Below are positions 25,762-38,813 of a DNA stretch of 64,000 nucleotides, piece after piece. The position numbers were made by a program, and so were the translations under genes. The stretch comes from Adiantum capillus-veneris. Its lineage: Eukaryota; Streptophyta; Polypodiopsida; Polypodiales; Pteridaceae. The notes under the pieces are model-generated. The model was not told the origin of the DNA. It worked only from the letters and a program-made list of their open reading frames with translations, and did no database searches. The stretch's first letter is position 1. The number at the start of each line of letters is the position of its first letter. Where the stretch lies: contig CM043960.1 of assembly GCA_014529385.2 (NCBI GenBank), forward strand, positions 76,595,910 through 76,659,909, written 5' to 3'.

Positions 25762-25980
25762 TTATGGAGCCAAGCCCCAAGTCCTGACTTTGCATCTCCT
25801 CCTCCTTTGTCTCCAAACCATCTGTCATATCTGTGAAAGAGACTGCACTTATTTTGATCACAGCTCTCTAAGATACTGAAAGCTTGGGTTGAAGAAAGCC
25901 GTCTCCCTCTGTGACCTCGTCCACGAATTGAAGGACTTGGAAAACAAAACCAAAAACAATTTATTTACTTCACTAAAATT

Positions 25981-26421
25981 CCCTCTAGGCGTCCATGCTG
26001 ACGAGGATGCCTAGAGGCAATTCAAAAAATCAAAACTTTATCTTATTGATCTCCACCTAAGCATCCATGTCGGCTTGGATTGCTAGAGGGGAGCTAAAAA
26101 TTTTAAAAAAAGCATGTTAAATTATAAAATTTAATCTTGAGAAATTCCCTCTAGACATCCATGTCGGCGTGGATAGCTTGAGGAAGCTTAATGAGCTTCA
26201 TAAAACACGATTAAATTCAATGCGAGAATGAATCACTACCCCTAAACCAATGTCGCAAGAAACTCCTTCTAGCCATCCACGCCAGCGTGGATGGCTTCAG
26301 GCAGTTTTAAGAGAAGCTATGTAGCTCTGAAGATTTCCAGAGAGAGCTTACAAATAGGTAGATTTTCACATTCAAAACTCCTTCTAGCCATCCACGCCGG
26401 CGTGGATGGCTCTAGGTAGTT
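25981..26421. repeat. Five near-palindromic hairpins upstream of the methyltransferase locus
   Basis: Five imperfect palindromes of 36-45 bp lie at about 25,982-26,017, 26,052-26,092, 26,148-26,186, 26,262-26,306 and 26,377-26,421. The best has the core AGCCATCCACGCC joined directly to its reverse complement. Spacing is 60-115 bp, in AT-rich sequence. Some copies share extra outer arms (CTCTAG...CTAGAG; CTTCTAG...CTCTAGG). The spacers do not match each other, so only the hairpin is repeated. Confidence 0.85.
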
Positions 26422-26559
26422 TAAGCTTCTTCTAATACAAAGTTTAGTTAATCCTCGCAGAGCTTTGGCAACTTATCCCAACACAAGCACTGGCTAGAAG
26501 AGTTGGAGGTCCGACTTTGGAAGGCAAGTGGAAGGCCATGGAGTAAAGATTGTCTCTGA

Positions 26560-26630
<71 letters not shown>

Positions 26631-26648
26631 TCTCTCTCTCTCTCTCTC
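26560..26648. repeat. (CT)n microsatellite
   Basis: About 85 bp of CT with single-base interruptions (CCC, CAC). It separates the first five hairpins from the sixth. Confidence 0.95.
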
Positions 26649-26730
26649 TTTGCGGGGGGTGCACTACCCCTCCAACATCTCTCTCGTGTTGTGCAGGGCA
26701 CGCTCCCAAGGCTCTAGGTTGTGGGAGGCC

Positions 26731-26738
26731 TATATAAG
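26731..26738 (+). promoter_or_regulatory. Possible TATA box (TATATAAG)
   Basis: CCTATATAAGCC sits in a locally GC-richer stretch. The motif is nearly palindromic, so it could serve either strand. On the minus strand it would lie about 900 bp upstream of the methyltransferase start, which would then need a 5' untranslated intron. No transcript evidence is available. Confidence 0.35.
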
Positions 26739-26880
26739 CCCAGGTTCAACTCCAATCAAGATTTACAGAGAGCCTTACTTACAACACAGAGCGTTACAGT
26801 TTACAGAAGGCTTCTTCTAATTTTAATTTAAACATAACATAAGCTTTACAAATGTTATCTAAAGCATTGAAAAAAAAAAA

Positions 26881-26922
26881 CTACTTGTAGCCATCCACGC
26901 CGGCATGGATGGCTACAAGTAG
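26881..26922. repeat. Sixth hairpin of the same family, longest arms
   Basis: CTACTTGTAGCCATCCACGC is followed by its inverse, ending CTACAAGTAG. The 42-bp sequence pairs end to end with one A-C mismatch. It carries the same core as the five hairpins 500-900 bp to the left. Confidence 0.85.
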
Positions 26923-27094
26923 TTTGCAAATGTACCTGGCAGGAGGTTTCCAGGGCGAGGTAGACTCCCTTCTCCCTTCTCCGAGCTTGGTTCGAGTTGC
27001 TCCCGAGTCTCGAGATTCAAGAACCACGAGGTAGTAGAGGTTTTCAACGAAAGGCTTGAGAGATTACCTTGAAAGGGCTACGCAAGAAATCTTC

Positions 27095-27230
27095 AAAGGG
27101 CGCAGGCAAGAAGGCAAGAAAGCGCAGGAGAGTTGGAGACGCAATAGTGTAGGCAAGAAGGCAAGAATGCGCTGGAGATTTTTTGAGGCAATAGCGCAGG
27201 CAAGAAGGCAAGAAAGTGCAGGAGAAGCGA
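27095..27230. repeat. Imperfect tandem repeat, GGCAAGAAGGCAAGAAAGCG unit
   Basis: A GCAGGCAAGAAGGCAAGAA phrase recurs three times, about 58 bp apart, with GCGCAGGAGA-like sequence between. Frames across it give only low-complexity peptides. Confidence 0.7.
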
Positions 27231-27326
27231 GAAGGGATATTGCGCAAAAATAGCAGAGAGAGAGATGCCTGTGAGATAGGCGAGCAATTAGATGCATTAA
27301 AAAATATTATTAAGCACTTGCTAGCG

Positions 27327-27375
27327 CTAAAAAAATACAGTAGGGGCCTACAGGCCCCTTTCACATAATGAAACG
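27327..27375. repeat. Direct repeat with an 18-bp palindrome, copy 1
   Basis: AAAAAAATACAGTA is followed by the palindrome AGGGGCCTACAGGCCCCT (27,343-27,360) and TTCACATAATGAAAC. The whole ~48 bp recurs at 27,740-27,787 with two substitutions in the first part. Confidence 0.85.
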
Positions 27376-27739
27376 TTTTGAAAAGATTTTTAATTTCCCG
27401 AGATTAGGAAGATCTACTCGTAATAGCAAAAAATGTTTCGATGAATACACTTTGAACTTTGAAGTGTATGGATGGCCTATAAGATTGAAATCATTCTTTG
27501 GTTGAGACCATTCTTCCATCTCTTTGAAACTCTTTAAATGTACTCAAATGACATACTCAGATAAGATATGATGATCTAAGTAGCTAGCGTAAACTCATTC
27601 AAGAACTCACTCTTCTTGCCACAAAAAAACCTTTTTATGGCAATGCTTGAGAAATTGGTTTATTCGTGTGTTGTCTTGAGGACTTAAGTTAAACTATTAT
27701 ATCATCATTAGTTTTGCTGTCTGAGCTCTATTCTTTCTA

Positions 27740-27787
27740 TAAAAAAATACAATAGGGGCCTATAGGCCCCTTTCACATAATGAAACC
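27740..27787. repeat. Direct repeat with an 18-bp palindrome, copy 2
   Basis: Same sequence as at 27,327, with AGGGGCCTATAGGCCCCT (27,754-27,771), here a perfect palindrome. The 365 bp between the two copies is unremarkable. The pair could be ends of a small inserted sequence. Confidence 0.85.
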
Positions 27788-28821
27788 ATAACCCTTGCAT
27801 CTATGTCGATTGGACTGTTCAAGATTTTCTAGCTTTAATTCGTTTTGACAATTTAGATCCGTTTTTGAGTTCTTAGCATGTAATTTTTCACAAATTACCA
27901 TGCAAAAAGGGTAGTTATATCTAAAAATAAAAGCGAAATTCATCTTTAAAGCTTATGTAACATACCTAAACTCTATTTTTTAGCATCTTTTATTGATAGA
28001 CAGTCACTCTTCTTATGAAAAGCTACAATTTGTTTTGCCATTCAAGAAAATTTAATCTCGCGACCAGTGGTACTTTGGGAATTTTGGAAAACTTGAAGGG
28101 AATTTTAGGAATTTGTGACAAAATATTCGGGCTTTTTTCGGAATGTTTGAAATTTGAGGGGTATTTTGGGAATTCCCGCAAATTAGAGGGGTAAATGTGC
28201 AATTTTTCCTTTTATTAACTAAGAGCAGCCATGAACTGGTGGCCTCTCTAACAAACTCAATATGCAACCACTCTTTTCAGCACGCAAAAACTTGTCTTAG
28301 AATTTAATAAACCAAAAACACTCAGCAGTGTGTAAACACCCTTAACTTCGGCATGGGATATTGTGCATGGGACATTTAACTGGATAGGTGAAGCTCGAAA
28401 AATCATTAGTATGCTCGATTGACTGAAAATCGTAAAACTCAAAGAACTAAAAGCAGGATCGTTTTTTGTCTTCCGGTGATAGCTCTGCTTTCTTTTTGTA
28501 GAACTCTTTGGTTTAAGTGAGTAGGTGCACGCTATTACCTTAGGCTTTTTGGCCCAAACACTGGTGTTTCCTTGAAAGTAGCCTCAAGCAGTGATTCACT
28601 CATTTGAGGCAACCCACCCAATGACCTTTGGTTTTTTAAGTCGAACCCGTGCTTGATGTATCTAGACTAGGTCGTAGAATTTGATGTACTCTTTGGATAC
28701 AAACACTTAGCTAACTCTCTTCATTGTGATGGAAACTTTGACTGATAAACTTTTTGCTTGGGTTTCCATTGCATTGTCGATGGTGTGGCTCTCGATGGAG
28801 ATTTGTTGAAGGTAAAGTCAA
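27788..28821. other. No gene recognised
   Basis: AT-rich; no repeat, motif or coding frame that I can support. It ends where the truncated LTR at 28,822 starts. Confidence 0.4.
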
Positions 28822-29067
28822 CTTACCTCATGTCGTCGGCCCGCGGATAGCTTCCGTTTACGCGCTAACAACTCCTCATTATTATAGAAAAAACACACTG
28901 GTACTGGTAATAGTGAAAATCGATGCACTATGTACATGCTGTCCTACCTGTACACATGTGGGCCCCACGTAACCACTTGGCTCTGGAAAATGGGCAATCC
29001 TTTATTCGATGCACCATGCATGGGTATGTACATATGCGCAATCCCTTGCTCCAAAAAACTCCTAACA
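28822..29067 (-). mobile_element. Truncated 3' LTR of a gag-pro-only element (TR-GAG type)
   Basis: About 246 bp matching 33,370-33,623 in direct orientation. In element orientation it begins TGTTAGGAGTTTTTTGG at 29,067 and breaks off at 28,822. A purine-rich tract (AGGAGATGGGCAAAT, reverse strand, about 29,076-29,091) precedes it, as expected for a polypurine tract. Confidence 0.65.
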
Positions 29068-29337
29068 TAATTTGCCCATCTCCTAGCCTACTAGAGCATT
29101 CATGCTTAGCAGCAACAACACTAGTAGATGCTCATTCCACCTGGATCCCACACAAAAACACTTGGCATTCCTTGCATCAAGAGCTTCACCTGGTTCCCAA
29201 GGAAAATCTATAGAGATGCCATATATCAACTTTGCACCAAGAAAACCATCAATTACTTTGGCATAGACCTGCATGTGCAAATATATCTCCTTCTCCATAC
29301 CTGAGAGGTCTCCACTGATCATTTGTGTCATCAATTC

Positions 29338-31464
29338 CTACTTCTTTGACAGTTCAACCTTGGTTTTCATCAGCCCTTCAATCACTTCATAAGGCCCTTC
29401 ACTTTCATCTTTAACCTCATTTGTAAATGCAACTAAACCAGACTCCTGGATTTCTTTATCCATCAAAAGAAATTCAACATCAGCATCCTCATCACTGCTG
29501 GTAGTACTATCACTATCCTCATCCAACACTGTGGAATAGTCTTCATCACTAGACTCATCCTCATCTTCATAAATCTCCTCCAATCGTTTCCTTGTGTCCA
29601 TATTATAGAGCTTCTTGGCACCTGTCTTTCCATAGCGGCTAATTGTACCACGTCGCCAATCTTGAACAGCTCCCAGTGCACGTAACCATGGTCTGCCCAG
29701 TATAATAGGATATGCTCCCAACCCTGCTGGCATCACATAAAACTCAACCACCGCCTTTGCATCATATGCCTCCACTTCTATGCTTTTTACAACACCCAAA
29801 CATTTTACTTTCTGATGGTTTGCCAATCTGATCCGAAATCCTGACACCCCAGTCACTGTGAGACCCATCTTCTCAACGCATGAGTGTGTTATGACACATA
29901 TTTGGGCTCCGCCATCAACATAACCTTGTCCCAGATTTTTTCTTTTATGCCACACATCTACTATTGGACAAATGTTTGGTAGCTCTTCCATCGCCAACAC
30001 CTTCACTGAACCTCTCTCTGGCTCTTTCTCCATTGGGTTAACCATCCTCTTCCATTGTCGCTTTAGCTTAGGCACCATCTCTATAAGCTGCCCAAAAGTG
30101 ACATTGGCTTTCCTGCTTGTCAGATCCTCCTTCAAGTCGTAGCTTAATTGCCCATCCCCTAGTGGAAGATCTGAAACATGAAACTTGCGATGAGCCCTCC
30201 TTTTCCTCTTGGCTTTGACATCCTCGCCTTCATGGCTCTTTCCCTTCTTCTTACTAGGACCTGGGGCACTTCTTCCTTCCTTTTCCTCTGTGGTCCTCTT
30301 CCCAATAGGCATCACTAATGTATCCTCTTGCTTTGATGCCTTCTCCAAGGTGACTACACTTAGCACTTTTGTCTTTCCCTTTTCCTCCTGGGTTAATCCA
30401 CTGGTTCCTTCGTCTCCCTTAATTTCAATTCCATAATCATTTGACCTAGTTAACACCTGTCTTGGCAATGGATACATGTCTCCCCCCATCCTTGGTGGCT
30501 TATCACATTGCGGGCTGATGTGTCCCAACTCTCCGCAATTATAACATGTGGGCGTCTGCCTCCAAAACCTGCCATTGCTTTGTCCACCATTCCTGGGTCT
30601 TTCCTCACCTCCTGGCTCATTTGCAAACCTCCCTCGACCTCAATTATTTTCCACTTGACCTAGCATGTTTAGGCTGAGATTCTTCATTAAATCTACCACT
30701 TGCCTCATGTCTTACCTTAGCCCATCATCTTGCACTACTGTAGTGACCACTGTTGGCATAACCTGGGGAGTAATAGCAACCACTGGTTCATGATGAACCC
30801 CTGGCATGCGACCTTGTAAAGAGTCCATAAGCTGAAACTCAGACCTCATGGGCAAAGACTCCAGCCCTAACTGGTTCATTTTTCTCAGCTTCCACTCTTT
30901 TTCCCTTGCCACCTCTAGTGCATCTTCATATGTCCTAGTCTTCTTTAGCTCCACTCTCCATCATATATTCTCCCAAAGACCAGCCAAGAACCTGTCCTTC
31001 TTCATCATGTTAGGTGGGGGTACTTGTGGTGCTAATGCCTTGCACATCCGCTCCCATGCCAATGAAAACTTATGTATGTACGCATCTACTGGCTCACCTT
31101 CCTTTTGCACTAAAGCCTGTACTTCTTGCCACACTTTGTCAGGATCTTCTATCTTCCCAAACTCCACTTCCAACCCATGCCGTAGATTGTCCCAACTCAA
31201 CCTTACGGGTGGATCAGCCCCATGCAACTCCTCTTCAAATGCTTTGGACCAAACTCGTGCATCACTCTTCAAACAGATTTGGAGAAGGCGTAACATCTGT
31301 GCCGGGTCATGAATTTGGTTGCTAATGCAGGTAACCTCCATCTTTTCCAAAAAGTCTTCCACATCTTCATCACTTCTTCCATGAAACTCTGGATAAGAGA
31401 AAACCATGGCTACCCAAGTTACGATGCTTTGAGAACCCCTATGAACACACGTGCAAGAACCCAA
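29338..31464 (-). pseudogene. Gag-protease polyprotein of a non-autonomous gypsy-type element
   Basis: One reading frame covers the whole span, broken only by three stops (30,961-30,963 TGA; 30,712-30,714 TAA; about 30,640 TGA). In order: a gag domain (YPEFHGRSDEDVEDFLEKME, WSKAFEEE, a CLKSDARVW helix); the CCHC knuckle CYNCGELGHISPQC near 30,547-30,506; a Lys/Glu-rich linker; an aspartic protease with YVDGGAQICVI, where DSG/DTG is DGG; and the closing YPIILGRPWLRALGAVQDW. An acidic Asp/Ser tail follows. No RT, RNase H or integrase comes before the 3' LTR, so the element must borrow them. Confidence 0.75.
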
Positions 31465-31509
31465 AACTTTTCACTACCCAATCCCCAGAAACTTCAATGG
31501 AGCTCAGCT

Positions 31510-32462
31510 TTAGATAAGGAAAAACACATGCACATCAAATGAGTTTTCATAGTTAATCATTGGAATTACAACAGGCAAAGGACATTCCAGGATCTCTCGT
31601 AATCTTCTTGGCCCGAACATAAAGACTATGCACTGCTGGAAAAAAATCTTCCTGGACACATGAACATTTATCTGGATTCTTTGAGTTAAATGAAAAGGAG
31701 TGAATTGAGGGCCATTTTGATCATCCATTAAAGCCAACCATGAAGCTCCCAAGAAGGCACACCTGACTTATCCTTTGATTTTTCCAAAATTTCAGCAGCA
31801 TAACAGCATAAATGGCTCAAAAGACCAAAAAACCAGCCATCATAACTTGGAAAAATTTTGACAGAGTTTCCCCAGAAGTAGAGCAGTGTGAACCCAAAAT
31901 ATAGACTGTATATGTATGCGTAAACTGCCAACAATAGAACCCGAGCATCAAATAGGAATCACTAATACATAGCCTATGGCGAGGTCATGAAAAGGGTGCT
32001 CCAGCTACCTATATCACCGAAAGGATCTCCACATTTGAGAATCCCCCAGCTCAATAAAACCTCACGCTATCGACCCTCACACGAAGGCTTATGCAAATCT
32101 CATATAGTCAAGTCTCATAAATGACTATCTTCCAGACCAAGTCTCAAAAATGGCTGGGACTGCCAAATAAAACCAAGTATGGCTCCACAAAGGCGTACAA
32201 TGGCAGTTTCCACAAGTAACGTACAATCCAGCAGACAATGCGCTCAAACAGGCGCCAAATAATGCATACCCACAACAACTGCAAGTGACACCGCTGCTAG
32301 TATATCACTGTACTCCAGCTACCTGTACCTGTGTGAATCACCTATACCTGTACCTGTCCCTATAACCTGTAGTCTACAACCTGTAATCCCGAATCTCGAA
32401 GCTCGAAGCTCGAAGCTCGAAGCTCGAAGCTCGAAGCAGAAGGTACTCGAAGAAGATCCTCA
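31510..32462. other. Leader of the gag-pro element
   Basis: About 950 bp between the gag start and the primer-binding site. No gene. It contains a six-unit, 7-bp satellite (GCTCGAA) at about 32,394-32,437. Confidence 0.5.
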
Positions 32463-32463
32463 A

Positions 32464-32474
32464 TGGGGGCACCA
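32464..32474 (-). other. Primer-binding site TGGTGCCCCCA
   Basis: On the minus strand TGGTGCCCCCA lies 6 bases from the LTR end (TGTGAGC at 32,481 on plus). The same sequence lies at the same relative place in the second gag-only element (58,772-58,782). The TGG start would pair with a tRNA CCA end; I did not identify the tRNA. Confidence 0.6.
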
Positions 32475-32480
32475 AAAGAA

Positions 32481-33623
32481 TGTGAGCGGGATGGAAACAC
32501 ACAGAACGCCTCTATACTGACCCGACACACACTCTTGGAAGGATATACACACACACTATGGGGCACCACTCAGCTTACACAACACACCTGGCCGAGACAG
32601 GGAACACACCTATGGAGTGAGAGGAGAGAGACTTCCCACTTGCCCACTCAACACAGACACACACACACACACACACACACCCAAAAACTCAGCTCAAAAG
32701 AGGAGAATTTCTGATGTTTAGGTACAAATGATCTTGGGCCAACACCAATGGGGAAAATAGTTTACACAGTATTTGAGAAATACACCAGATACAACCACAA
32801 AGTTAAGCAGAGGCTTCACTCACCGGAGAAGATTACACACAAAAATAGTAGAAAAACAATGAGGAATTTGGAAAAATGGATAGCACCATCACGTCCGGAA
32901 CGGCCCAAAACCCCAGTCTACAATGTCAAAGTGCTCAAATCCGACCTCGGATGAGCAGTTTACGGCCAAAACAGGCTCCAAAAACCCCAAAAACACAGTT
33001 GTGGCTGTTCCTCCTCTCTTCTCCACTATTTTTCTGGTCTTGTCTCTTTTTTGTCAGTTCCCACACTTAGATTTATTACTTGGGCACCCTTGGCCTTTTA
33101 GATGACCTCAAACGGACCCCGAACAGGCCAAAAACTGACCTCGCAGTGCATAGTTGTCACCTTTTTGCATCATCCGTACACCTGGCACTCAGCTTTTTCC
33201 CATAACGCATCCCTCCACCACGTGAAGTGGCCCCAAAATATGGTCCTCATGATGACCTTTTTGCATAATTATCACAAGAAAACACCCATGTTGTGTCCAT
33301 ACTCATCCACGTGCAAGTATTAACCCCGTTCGGCCTCCTGACGCCACTAGATGCCATCTGACGCACCTGCTTACCTCATGTCGTCGGCCCGCGGATAGCT
33401 TCCTTGAGAAATTTTACGCGCTAACAACTCCTCATTATTATAGAAAAAACACACTGGTACTGGTAATAGTGAAAATCGATGCACTATGTACATGTTGTCC
33501 TACCTATACACATGTGGGCCCCACGTAACCACCTGGCTCTGGAAAATGGGCAATCCTTTATTCGATGCACCATGCATGGGTATGTACATATGTGAAATCC
33601 CTTGCTCCAAAAAACTCCTGACA
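32481..33623 (-). mobile_element. 5' LTR of the gag-pro element
   Basis: About 1.14 kb, starting TGTCAGGAGTTTTTTGG at 33,623 and ending near 32,481. Its first 254 bp match the truncated 3' LTR at 28,822-29,067. It contains an (AC)n run at 32,661-32,680. Confidence 0.6.
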
Positions 33624-33793
33624 ACGCCAATTTAGATGTATGCTTGGTAGTTGAGCTAATAAAAGTCAAACCTAAGATGTGGAGAGATGTCAGTAGATGT
33701 TTTGAGAAAATGTGAATCAAAAATCCTATTGAGACAATAGGTCAAGAAGTGGAGAAAATCCAAAAACAATGCTAACCAGTCCCCATAAACAAA

Positions 33794-34125
33794 GTGGGTG
33801 ATTATTGCAAAGGTGAAGATGGAAACACCACCTTGCCTATAGAATATCAAGGAATAAAAACTATAGCTATTCTAGATAGTCATGCGGGTGTTGCCATATC
33901 CACTACAGCTGCTAGGACAAGCCTTGACACTAGCAAGTTGAACATGAGATGTCTGAATGTTGACAAAGGTGAAGATGGAAACACCATCTTGTCTATAGAA
34001 TATCAAGGAATAAAAACCATAGCTATTCTAGATAGTCGTGCGGGTGTGGTGTTGCCATAGCCATTACAGCTGCTAGGACAAGCCTTGATACTAGCAAGTC
34101 GAACATGAGATGTCGAAACATTGAC
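33794..34125 (+). pseudogene. Aspartic-protease fragment, tandemly duplicated
   Basis: Two direct units of about 158 bp (33,808-33,965 and 33,966-34,125), each coding GEDGNTTLPIEYQGIKTIAI and then LDSHAG/LDSRAG, the active-site region of a retroelement protease. The same protein stretch occurs at 48,150-48,240 in another element (LDSGVGIAVAT). Here the active-site triplet is DSH or DSR, so neither unit could be active. Confidence 0.65.
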
Positions 34126-34735
34126 AAAATCTAAGAAAACCTGGCTGCACTCCCGTGCCTTGCACTATTTGCAATCACTACATCATCAGGACTACCCGTC
34201 GCATATGGATGTGTCAACACCGACATTGGGATAGCTATATCCCTCTCACCCATAGGCGGAAATGTGTATCTTGACACCAAATCATCAGCCTCTAACATGA
34301 GCATATCAAAGAACTCCATGTTTGTCATCTTTGTCTGTGTTTCTAGGGAGCAAACCTGCTCTACCGCTACCTACACAAACTCTGACAACACTTGATGTGT
34401 CTCACTAGAGCACTGTTGCTCTATCTCTGTCTCTACAGAGTCCACTAGCACGTCCTGCACAACCAAATGCTATGTCTTGTGAGCATGGTGGATCTCACAC
34501 ACAAAAGAGACACGTCTTGTCTCTCGCTCAAAGCATGCCATCAAAGAAATCAAGACTACACCATCTCGAACCTCAGACACATGCATAGGATATAACAGGT
34601 CACTGCGAGCTCCTCTGGAAATCACTAATGAACCGCATCTAGAAAGACTACTCTCTAAGCAGTATCTGACAACCAAAGTCTTCTAACTATCTCACTGAGA
34701 TCAAGCTCTATTGAAAGGGTGGTAGTAATGCGTGT
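34060..34735 (-). pseudogene. Ty1/copia GAG-pre-integrase relic
   Basis: The DNA matches 14,290-14,880 over most of its length. The minus-strand frame 34,676-34,470 contains SRGARSDLLYPMHVSEVRDG, the counterpart of the GAG-pre-integrase piece in the first copia relic. Stops interrupt it. Confidence 0.6.
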
Positions 34736-34830
34736 GCTAGTCTCCACCCAACCGTGCTATCTTATAGCCTCCCCCTAGCTTACACATTATCCAGCCGTGC
34801 TGGTGGCCTTGCCTGTAGGACCCATGTCCT

Positions 34831-34850
34831 TATTACCCCCCCTTGGAGAA
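34831..34850 (-). other. Polypurine tract of the chromodomain gypsy element
   Basis: On the minus strand TTCTCCAAGGGGGGGTAATA follows the end of pol directly, where the plus-strand primer of an LTR retrotransposon belongs. The 3' LTR beyond it could not be delimited. Confidence 0.55.
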
Positions 34851-36262
34851 TCATTTTCGTCCTAAAAAACGAACGTAGGAAAATTTTTCTTAAGTGCGGA
34901 GACATTCTCCCATGTAGAACCTTCTTCAGGTCTATCTAGCCATTTTACCAACACCTGTCATCTGACATGATGTCTGGTGCGAAGCTCATGAGAATCCAAA
35001 ATCTTTTTGGGCTCATGAGGGATGCTTGGCAGTTGGATCAGGTCAACTAACACACCTATGTCAATGACATTATCATTCTGTCCTAGCTGTTTTCGTAAAC
35101 AGCCTAACATGAAAAACAGAATGAACTCGTGAGTGCTCTCGAAGAGCTAACTTGTAGGCCACTTGACCTATACGTTTGAGAATGGTAAATGGTCCACAAT
35201 AGCGTGGTGAAAGTTTCGCAACTTTTCCTATCTTTAGACTTTCTAAATGCTCCGGAACCTTGAGGAAAACCTTGTCTCCTTCTTCTAAAGTAGCAAGACG
35301 ACGATGCTCATCTGTGTACTTCTTATATAGATCTTGAGCTTGCTTAACATTCTATCTAGCAACTCGAAGCATGTCAAAATGGTCTTAGAGAAAATCCTTT
35401 GCTTGTTGTAACTTCTCCTTATCCAACCCCACCGTAACGGGTGATCTAGGTTGAAATCCCTATAAAAGCATAAATGGACTAAACCCTGTAGTCACATGCT
35501 TTGAACTATTATAAGCAAATTCCAATATAGGTAAGTAGTCTTCCCAATTGGTTTGCTTCTTGTACGTTCGTAGCATATCCTCTAGCACTTGATTAACTCT
35601 TTCGGTTTGACCACCTGTTTCTAGATGATCAGCCGTACTTAGATTAAGTTTAGTTTTCAATTTTTGAAACACAGCTCTCCAGAAGTGATTATTGAACTTC
35701 CGATCTCTGTCACTAATGATACTAGTTGGAAGACCGTAGAGTCTATATATATGCTCTACAAATAGCCGAGCTAATTTCGGTGTCTTAACCGTAGTCTTAG
35801 TGGGAATGAATCGACCCATCTTGTGAGATGGTCTACAATTACCCATATGGCATCATGGCCACAATTTGTAGTAGGTAGTCCTACTACAAAATCCATAGAG
35901 ATACTATCCCACTTACCTTGTGGAATCTCTAAAGGATGTAAAAGGCCAGCTGCCTTGAGGTGCTCTACCTTATTAAATTGGCACTATTGGCAGTTTAGTA
36001 CGTACTCTTGAACATCATGATGTAAGCCCGGCCAATAAAATTGCCGTCAAACTAAGGCATACATCTTAGGAATACCTGGATGGCCAGCACTTGGACTATC
36101 ATGACACCCAAATAAGATTTGGTGCCTAGTGTCTGAGTCCTTTGGCACACATACTCTACCTTTGTGGAGTAAGTAGCTATAATCAATGGAAAATTTCTTC
36201 CATCACTTAAGCTCTTCCTGAGTAGGGGTGGAGATTTGTTGTATTGGAGTTTTTATCTGTGT
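34851..36262 (-). pseudogene. Integrase and chromodomain-like end of a Ty3/gypsy pol
   Basis: Second half of a pol that begins at 40,340 and is split by a solo LTR. In order: the HHCC zinc-binding part (H...AGHPGIPKMY, QFYWPGLHHDV, NCQ-stop-CQ); the integrase core (DFVVGLPTT, IWVIVDHLTRW, SIISDRDRKFNNHFW, ADHLETGGQTERVNQVLEDM, with D, D and E of the catalytic triad in place); a C-terminal GPF-like segment; and a chromodomain-like tail with VLVKWLDRPEEGSTWE. The tail suggests a chromovirus. In-frame stops are scattered (for example V-stop-RQFYWP). Confidence 0.75.

Positions 36263-38813
<2,551 letters not shown>

Larger units (their letters stand above)
21992..25830 (-). pseudogene. ParB/sulfiredoxin-like domain fused to a DNA amino-methyltransferase, 11 exons, probably decayed
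   Basis: Likely SAM-dependent methyltransferase of the bacterial N6-adenine/N4-cytosine class with an N-terminal ParB/Srx-like domain; substrate unknown. I placed exons (minus strand) at 25830-25425, 25310-25058, 24954-24747, 24584-24453, 24363-24143, 24045-23779, 23702-23442, 23313-23195, 23019-22748, 22665-22544 and 22405-21992. Nine introns are GT-AG and one (after exon 2) GC-AG; phases join correctly at every junction. The product would be about 868 residues. Motif order (catalytic DLPFG, then SAM-binding LELGCG) is that of beta-class DNA methyltransferases. Three in-frame TGA codons (24316-24318, 23007-23009, 22262-22264) and a frameshift in exon 7 break it; exon 1 has ATGs in two frames (25828, 25761). 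It may still be a functional gene if my exon edges are wrong. Confidence 0.6.

Noticed and set aside
25981-26922. CRISPR-like array, because of repeats with unique spacers
   Set aside because: Only six copies, unequal spacing of 60-460 bp, degenerate palindromic units, and a eukaryotic setting.
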